Shown here: positions 37,944-42,304 of the stretch, one piece after another | Layout: every line of letters begins with the position of its first letter | How positions within the stretch are numbered: position 1 is the first letter of the stretch | Assembly (NCBI GenBank): GCA_018663035.1 | Contig: JABJEX010000051.1 | Span: 1 to 42,304 of the forward strand | DNA: 42,304 bases | Reading direction: 5' to 3' | DNA from: Porticoccaceae bacterium | GTDB lineage: Bacteria; Pseudomonadota; Gammaproteobacteria; Pseudomonadales; Porticoccaceae | Made by a program: the position numbers and the translations under genes | Notes under the pieces: generated by a model | What the model saw: the letters and a program-made list of their open reading frames with translations, nothing else | What the model was told of the DNA's origin: nothing | The model's database searches: none

Positions 37944-37977
37944 GGTTACAACTTTGTCGACAGAGAGAACTGTAACC
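37944..37977 (-). promoter_or_regulatory. Dyad next to the zapE start
   Basis: GGTTACA (37944-37950) and TGTAACC (37971-37977) are perfect 7 bp arms around the palindrome TGTCGACA (37955-37962). On the zapE mRNA one arm would end 4 nt before the AUG and could mask the ribosome site. No good Shine-Dalgarno is otherwise visible. It could instead be a DNA operator. Confidence 0.35.
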
Positions 37978-38142
37978 AGCAAATTAATCGCTGACAACCA
38001 AAACTCTGCGGCACTATGGGATAAAATTTGCGTTACAATGTAGACAGGTAGCAAGCAGGTATCAGCAAAACCAAGCAGAGAAAAAATGAGCAGGAAAGAT
38101 TCTTAGCAAGGCAGGCTGATTGCATCAACAGGGGGTTTTACT

Positions 38143-38661
38143 TTGACAACTTTGACCGTGGTACTAATTGCCGCTGCATTCTTTTTGATTGGCGCTGGTA
38201 TCGGGCATCTTTATTCTCGCAAAACTGGCGCTAATAATCCATCAGTGCAGGAGCTAGAAAAGAAACTTGAACAGACTGAGCAACAGTTAAAACGCTACCA
38301 GCAAGAGGTCACCGAGCACTTTGTCACCGTGTCGCACCTGACCACTAATATAGCGCAGAGCTACAGACAGATTCATGAGCACCTGGCAACCAGCGCTATT
38401 CGGCTGGCCAGCCCAGAGATTGGGCGCCAACTGCTAAAGGCCGGTGGGTCAGATCTCTCCCTAGTTGACGAAGACGGTAATCCACTGATTAGCGCTGAGG
38501 ATATAGAACCACCTAGGGACTACGCGCCTAAGGTGCCCGGAGGCATACTCAGTGAGGAATATGGTCTCGATGACAATGATCTGAGTAAAGGCCATCCCAA
38601 TGCTGCCAACAGTGCAGAAGAGGATGAAGATGACAGCGACCCAACACACAATGTGAGTTGA
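38143..38661 (+). CDS. zapG: ZapG (YhcB, DUF1043), membrane-anchored division protein
   Basis: A 172-residue member of the YhcB/ZapG family, linked to cell division and envelope growth. A single N-terminal transmembrane helix (about 3-21) is followed by a coiled coil (about 35-65, ELEKKLEQTEQQLKRYQQEV) and the conserved motif THLTTNIAQSYRQIHEHLATS-like stretch (VSHLTTNIAQSYRQIHEHLA). The acidic, low-complexity C-terminus ends DSDPTHNVS. The start is TTG with AGGGGG 7 nt upstream; no ATG is available before the helix. zapG and zapE are divergent neighbours, as in E. coli. Confidence 0.93.
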   Translation: MTTLTVVLIAAAFFLIGAGIGHLYSRKTGANNPSVQELEKKLEQTEQQLKRYQQEVTEHFVTVSHLTTNIAQSYRQIHEHLATSAIRLASPEIGRQLLKAGGSDLSLVDEDGNPLISAEDIEPPRDYAPKVPGGILSEEYGLDDNDLSKGHPNAANSAEEDEDDSDPTHNVS

Positions 38662-38697
38662 GCAACCCACGAGTTTGATTAGCCAAAGGAATTGGCT

Positions 38698-39465
38698 TTG
38701 AACCGCAGCACCCTCTTTTCAGCGTCAACCCTCCTCCCCTCGGTCACCAACCTACTGCTGCCCGGCTATTGTATTAGCTGTAAGTTGTCCCTTGGCAATA
38801 AAGCACCTCAGGCGCACATCCACTGTCTGTGCGGGGGATGTATCCGCGCATTACCCTGGCTGAGGGGCCAGTGCCGCCAGTGTGCCATACCTATGCCTAA
38901 CAATAGCCTCTGTGGTAACTGCCAGCTAAGGCCGCCGCCCTTCCGTCGCTGCATAGCCGCCTTTGATTATCTGCCTCCCGTAGATAAAATGATTCAACGG
39001 CTTAAAGTGGATATGCATGCCCCGGAGTTATATCAGCTAAGCAAGCTACTAGCGCAAACTATTTCGGCGAGCTACAAAATAAGCCAGAGGCCAAATATAC
39101 TGATCCCCATCCCGCTACATTGGCGAAAATACCTTCTGCGCGGCTTCAACCAGAGCCATGGCATTGCCCATATTCTCAGCAAACAGTTACCGGGCACCAG
39201 AGTCCAGGCTGACAGTTGTCTGCGTATCAATCATGGTAAACCCCAGCACCTGCAGGGCAAGCAGCAGCGTCTCAAGGCTATGAAAGGAGCCTTTAGAGCC
39301 AAAAGAAACAAACCCTTATACGGACAGGCTGTTGCTCTAATAGATGATGTGGTAACCACAGGCGCTACCGCTAGGTCTGCAGCTCAATGCCTACTGGATG
39401 CTGGGGCTAGGTCGGTGGATATCTGGTGTATCGCAAGAACAGGCTGGCATATTGGCGCTGGCTAA
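38698..39465 (+). CDS. comF: ComF family phosphoribosyltransferase-like protein
   Basis: A 255-residue ComF/GntX family protein. An N-terminal double zinc-finger region (cysteines from CISC through CGGC, CRQC and CGNC) precedes a phosphoribosyltransferase-like domain with the PRPP loop ALIDDVVTTGATARSAA. Homologs support natural DNA uptake or use of DNA as nutrient. Two TTG codons (38692 and 38698) can start it; I prefer 38698, which lies 7 nt after AGGA. It follows zapG with a 36 bp gap. In many gammaproteobacteria it sits next to bioH or bioB, not here. Confidence 0.92.
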   Translation: MNRSTLFSASTLLPSVTNLLLPGYCISCKLSLGNKAPQAHIHCLCGGCIRALPWLRGQCRQCAIPMPNNSLCGNCQLRPPPFRRCIAAFDYLPPVDKMIQRLKVDMHAPELYQLSKLLAQTISASYKISQRPNILIPIPLHWRKYLLRGFNQSHGIAHILSKQLPGTRVQADSCLRINHGKPQHLQGKQQRLKAMKGAFRAKRNKPLYGQAVALIDDVVTTGATARSAAQCLLDAGARSVDIWCIARTGWHIGAG

Positions 39466-39525
39466 CTCAAAATAGCGGCGTAGACGAAAGCTTAATACAC
39501 AGCCAGCAAAAGAATAGATACAACA

Positions 39526-40332
39526 ATGGACTCAACTGACAGCATCGAGAAGACACTCCCCCGCAACGTTTGGCAACAGATAGTTAGCGAGGCTCAGCAA
39601 ATCATGCAAGACGAACCTGTCTTAGCAGAATTTCTGCGCGTGACTATTCTTAACCAGGAGGACATGGGGCGAGCACTGAGCTTTCATCTTGCTAACAAGT
39701 TGGCCAGTAACATGATGCCAGCAACTCTGTTGTGTGATCTGATGCATACTGTGTTTTCTCAGCCATCTACTATCTATGCAGTGGCACGAGATATTCAGGC
39801 GACTGTAGACCGCGATTCAGCCTGTAACCTATACAGTTCGCCCTTCCTCTACTTCAAAGGCTTCTTAGCTTTGCAGGCCTATCGTGTCGCCCACCAGCTA
39901 TGGTTGCGAGGAGACAGGTCTATGGCACTGCATTTGCAACACAAAATTTCCTTGGCATTTGCGGTGGATATTCACCCGGCGGCCGTGATTGGAGCTGGCG
40001 TAATGATCGACCATGCTACAGGTTTAGTGATTGGTGAGACCGCTGTCGTTGAGGATAGCGTATCCATCATGCAATCAGTCACGCTTGGTGGCACAGGTAA
40101 GGAGAGCGGCGATCGTCATCCGAAAATTCGCCGTGGAGTATTACTGGGGCCCGGCGCAAAAATACTCGGCAATATTGAAATTGGTGAGGGTGCCATGGTG
40201 GCCGCCTCAAGCGTGGTACTTAAACCTGTACCCGCACATGCCATTGTAGCTGGGGTTCCGGCCAGCGTCGTAGGTCATGCCAAATCTGATGAACCATCAA
40301 AGGTAATGGATCATTATTTTAAGTGCAGCTAA
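39526..40332 (+). CDS. cysE: Serine O-acetyltransferase
   Basis: Acetylates serine with acetyl-CoA, the first committed step of cysteine synthesis. The 268-residue protein has the helical N-terminal trimer domain and a C-terminal left-handed parallel beta-helix built of hexapeptide repeats (from about VDIHPAAVIGAGVMIDHATGLVIG). The family core MIDHATGLVIGE and QSVTLGGTGKESGDRHPKI is intact. Length matches E. coli (273). Regulation by cysteine feedback is expected but not visible here. It converges on epmA, sharing 4 bp (CTAA). Confidence 0.95.
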   Translation: MDSTDSIEKTLPRNVWQQIVSEAQQIMQDEPVLAEFLRVTILNQEDMGRALSFHLANKLASNMMPATLLCDLMHTVFSQPSTIYAVARDIQATVDRDSACNLYSSPFLYFKGFLALQAYRVAHQLWLRGDRSMALHLQHKISLAFAVDIHPAAVIGAGVMIDHATGLVIGETAVVEDSVSIMQSVTLGGTGKESGDRHPKIRRGVLLGPGAKILGNIEIGEGAMVAASSVVLKPVPAHAIVAGVPASVVGHAKSDEPSKVMDHYFKCS

Positions 40333-41291
40333 CAGCGATTCCAGCTAAACGGCATAACCTCAGCAATAGAGGCCGCACCCTGCAACTGCATTAACAGCCT
40401 ATCCACCCCCAGAGCCACGCCTGCGCAGGTCGGCAACCCCTGCTCTAGGGCACCTAGTAACCGATTATCGAGTGCAACAATAGGCTTGTTGGCGTCCTCT
40501 CGCCGGGCCTGATCCACCTCAAAGCGCCGACGCTGTTCGTTGCTATCTGTTAATTCAAAATAACCGTTGGCCAGCTCCATACCGTTTAAAAAAGCCTCAA
40601 AACGCCGGCTCACTCGTTGACCCTGCGAATCGACCATGGTCTGAGCCAGAGCTGCTTGGCAGTCTGGGTAATCATGCACAAACACTAACCCTGAGGGCAA
40701 CTGAGGCTCAACTTTAAGGCTAAATAGCAGATCCAAACAGTTGGCTCTGTTCTCCTTAGCCCAGCTCGGTGAACCCGCCGCTGTGGCTAACGCCTGAAGA
40801 TCAGATAGCGCAGCGGTATGTGGGTCTATACCCAGAACCTGCGAAAAGCACTGGGAGTATGTCCGCCTGTGAACCATCAACGATGGCAGACCCCTAGCCT
40901 CATAGAGGTGACTGATTAGGGCGCCAACTTCATCCATTAATTGATGTTCGTCCCAACCGAGGCGATACCATTCCAACAATAAAAATTCGGGGTTGTGGCG
41001 CCCGCCTGCTTCGCCATCACGAAAGGCTTTTCCAAGACAGTAAATGTCCCCGCTTCCAGCGGCAAGCAGGCGTTTAAGAAAATATTCTGGAGAGGTTTGT
41101 AAGTACGCACTATCTCCAGACACTCTGGCAGATATGCTTTCTATATTAATGTCTGTAACAGTCGAACGCCCCAGAACCGGAGCGTCAACTTCCAGAATCT
41201 GGCGCTGAAAAAAGAATAGCCGCAGCTGTTGCAATAGCTCCGCGCGGCGCTGCAACATGGCGAGACTGCAATCGGGCTGCCAGTCAGTCAA
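40329..41291 (-). CDS. epmA: EF-P--(R)-beta-lysine ligase EpmA
   Basis: Class II lysyl-tRNA-synthetase paralogue that attaches (R)-beta-lysine to EF-P lysine 34. The 320-residue protein has motif 2 (CLGKAFRDGEAGGRHNPEFLLLEWYR) and motif 3 (CAGVALGVDRLLM), and no anticodon-binding domain. The start is TTG; the resulting DWQPDCS aligns with E. coli EpmA SWQPSAS, and GAGG lies about 10 nt upstream. It is 39 bp downstream of efp, so the substrate and the enzyme share a transcript. epmB, which makes the beta-lysine, is not visible next door. Confidence 0.94.
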   Translation of the reverse strand: MTDWQPDCSLAMLQRRAELLQQLRLFFFQRQILEVDAPVLGRSTVTDINIESISARVSGDSAYLQTSPEYFLKRLLAAGSGDIYCLGKAFRDGEAGGRHNPEFLLLEWYRLGWDEHQLMDEVGALISHLYEARGLPSLMVHRRTYSQCFSQVLGIDPHTAALSDLQALATAAGSPSWAKENRANCLDLLFSLKVEPQLPSGLVFVHDYPDCQAALAQTMVDSQGQRVSRRFEAFLNGMELANGYFELTDSNEQRRRFEVDQARREDANKPIVALDNRLLGALEQGLPTCAGVALGVDRLLMQLQGAASIAEVMPFSWNRC

Positions 41292-41330
41292 TGGAAAAAC
41301 CCTCTGTTAGTCTCGCACCTGCGTCAAATT

Positions 41331-41897
41331 TTATTTTACGCGCCCCTGGTATTCACCAGTGCGAGTATCCACTTTAATAACATCACCCTGGTCTAAAAAC
41401 AGAGGGACTTTTACCGTTGCCCCAGTCACCAATCTTGCGGGTTTGCTACCACCCTGAGCGGTATCACCGCGCAAACCAGGATCAGTTTCGGCAATCTCAA
41501 GCTCTACATGGTTAGGAGGCACTACAGACAGCGGTGAGCCATTGTAGAGCGTAACAACACAGATATCCTGCTCGCTAAGCCACTGCAGCGCATCACCGAC
41601 AGCATTTTCTGTGGCCTGATGCTGCTCAAAACTTTCTGGCTCCATAAAGTACCAAAAATCACCGTCGTTATAGAGATATTGCATATCCATATCCATAACA
41701 TCGGCACCCTCCAGAGACTCCCCAGACTTAAACGTCTTTTCTAGAACACGGCCGCTCTTGAGGTTGCGCAGTTTAACGCGGTTAAAAGCCTGGCCTTTGC
41801 CTGGCTTGACGAATTCGTTATCCAGAATAGAACAGGGATCTCCGTCGAGCATTACTTTTAATCCGCTACGGAATTCATTGGTGGAATAATTAGCCAT
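41331..41897 (-). CDS. efp: Elongation factor P
   Basis: Relieves ribosome stalling on polyproline stretches. The 188-residue three-domain protein has K34 in the loop VKPGKGQAF, the residue modified by EpmA. The ATG has no clear Shine-Dalgarno, only GAGA further away. It leads efp-epmA. In E. coli the divergent gene is epmB; here the upstream 244 bp hold only a possible small ORF, followed by a receiver-like gene. Confidence 0.97.
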   Translation of the reverse strand: MANYSTNEFRSGLKVMLDGDPCSILDNEFVKPGKGQAFNRVKLRNLKSGRVLEKTFKSGESLEGADVMDMDMQYLYNDGDFWYFMEPESFEQHQATENAVGDALQWLSEQDICVVTLYNGSPLSVVPPNHVELEIAETDPGLRGDTAQGGSKPARLVTGATVKVPLFLDQGDVIKVDTRTGEYQGRVK

Positions 41898-42038
41898 TGC
41901 TGAGAAATCTCGAGTTTGTTAAAGCTGGCTATGATAACCGAACTCGCAATGATTTCGACTAGTTTTGCAGACCAGTAGACTAAATATCTGGAGATAGCCA
42001 TGTCTGGGCCGGTGAAACAGACTACCGGATAGTAAAAG

Positions 42039-42152
42039 TTGTCTACACTTTACGCATGGAAACACCAATCTGCCGCCGCCCAACTGCAGAATCTCAGCGC
42101 GGCCGATATTCAACCGAATTTACATAGCGATATCCCAACCTATGCTGGCTGA
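42039..42152 (+). CDS. Possible small ORF before the receiver-like gene
   Basis: A 37-residue frame starting TTG at 42039, just after an in-frame stop, and ending 11 nt inside the next gene. Its composition (QSAAAQLQNLSAADIQPN) is coding-like, with third-position variety, but there is no clear ribosome site and I recognise no homolog. It may be chance. Confidence 0.2.
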   Translation: MSTLYAWKHQSAAAQLQNLSAADIQPNLHSDIPTYAG

Positions 42153-42304
42153 AGACCCTCTAAAAACACTTATTATCGAAAGCTCCCATGATGAGGCCAA
42201 TAAAATCCTCAGTATTCTGCGCAGTGCGGACTATCAGATTGATGCCGAGCTAGCCTGCGATGCTCTGCAGTTGCAACAATATTTGTCTGAGCGAAACTGG
42301 GATC
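42142..42304 (+). CDS. Receiver-like protein, N-terminus only (possibly FimX-like)
   Basis: The first 54 codons of a gene cut by the window end. The visible part, TLIIESSHDEANKILSILRSADYQI, has the first strand and helix pattern of a response-regulator receiver domain. The acidic pair expected after the first strand is E-S-S, so the domain may be degenerate, as in the N-terminal domain of the EAL protein FimX. The output domain is outside the window, so no function can be assigned. ATG at 42142 is the first in the frame; no ribosome site is clear. Confidence 0.5.
   Translation, partial: MLAEDPLKTLIIESSHDEANKILSILRSADYQIDAELACDALQLQQYLSERNWD

Noticed and set aside
38084-38106. Tiny frame (six codons, MSRKDS) before zapG
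   Set aside because: Too short to judge and no ribosome site; likely chance.
41919-42113. 64-codon minus-strand frame upstream of efp
   Set aside because: No ribosome site, no recognisable domain, and unusual composition; more likely leader or promoter sequence of efp.
1-42304. CRISPR array, insertion sequence, prophage or defence island
   Set aside because: No regularly spaced repeats, transposase, integrase, terminal repeats or defence-type genes seen; the content is conserved core chromosome.

Overview
This window is a compact stretch of bacterial chromosome, about 46 genes in 42.3 kb, with many 1-4 nt overlaps between genes and no gap over 300 bp. The gene set points to a gammaproteobacterium: Hda, DUF2066, an rsxABCDGE operon, SspA/SspB, LpoA-YraN-DiaA-DolP, ZapE/ZapG, RNase T and EF-P with EpmA. 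A cytochrome bc1 complex next to sspAB and rpsI-rplM, and Pseudomonas-like DUF3108 and DUF3014 proteins, suggest a respiratory, probably marine, lineage near the SAR92/Cellvibrionales group or other relatives of Pseudomonas. That placement is inferred from gene order and remembered protein similarity; no search was run. No tRNA, rRNA, insertion sequence, prophage, CRISPR array or riboswitch was recognised.

Layout, left to right. (1) 1-7.9 kb: 3' part of sppA; the coupled pair DUF2066-hda on the minus strand; purM-purN, then envelope-type DUF3108 and DUF3014 genes; convergent dcd and apbC. (2) 7.9-15.5 kb: metG, divergent from apbC, then the complete rsxABCDGE electron-transport operon behind a promoter that contains a perfect inverted repeat. 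(3) 15.5-20.7 kb: a disrupted thiamine-diphosphate enzyme gene (stop codon plus frameshift), a VOC protein, a serine/threonine dehydratase-like PLP enzyme, and overlapping CorA and MscS family genes. (4) 20.7-26.2 kb: argG, an orphan formyltransferase, pyrC-rnt and a sodium:alanine/glycine symporter. (5) 26.2-30.6 kb: rsmI, whose start codon overlaps that of divergent lpoA, then yraN, diaA and dolP. (6) 30.6-37.9 kb, all minus strand: thiolase, sspB, sspA, a fused cytochrome b/c1 gene, the Rieske gene, rpsI, rplM and zapE. (7) 37.9-42.3 kb: zapG, comF, cysE, then efp-epmA on the opposite strand, and the beginning of a receiver-like protein cut by the window end.

Most genes are housekeeping: purine, pyrimidine, arginine and cysteine synthesis, translation, the cell envelope, respiration and redox maintenance. 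I found no convincing new multi-gene system. The points most worth a second look are the single-ORF cytochrome b/c1 fusion, the operator-like inverted repeats at the rsx and petA promoters, the start-codon overlap of rsmI and lpoA, the twice-broken TPP enzyme gene, a DiaA with an eroded SIS substrate loop, and the frequent use of TTG and GTG start codons.
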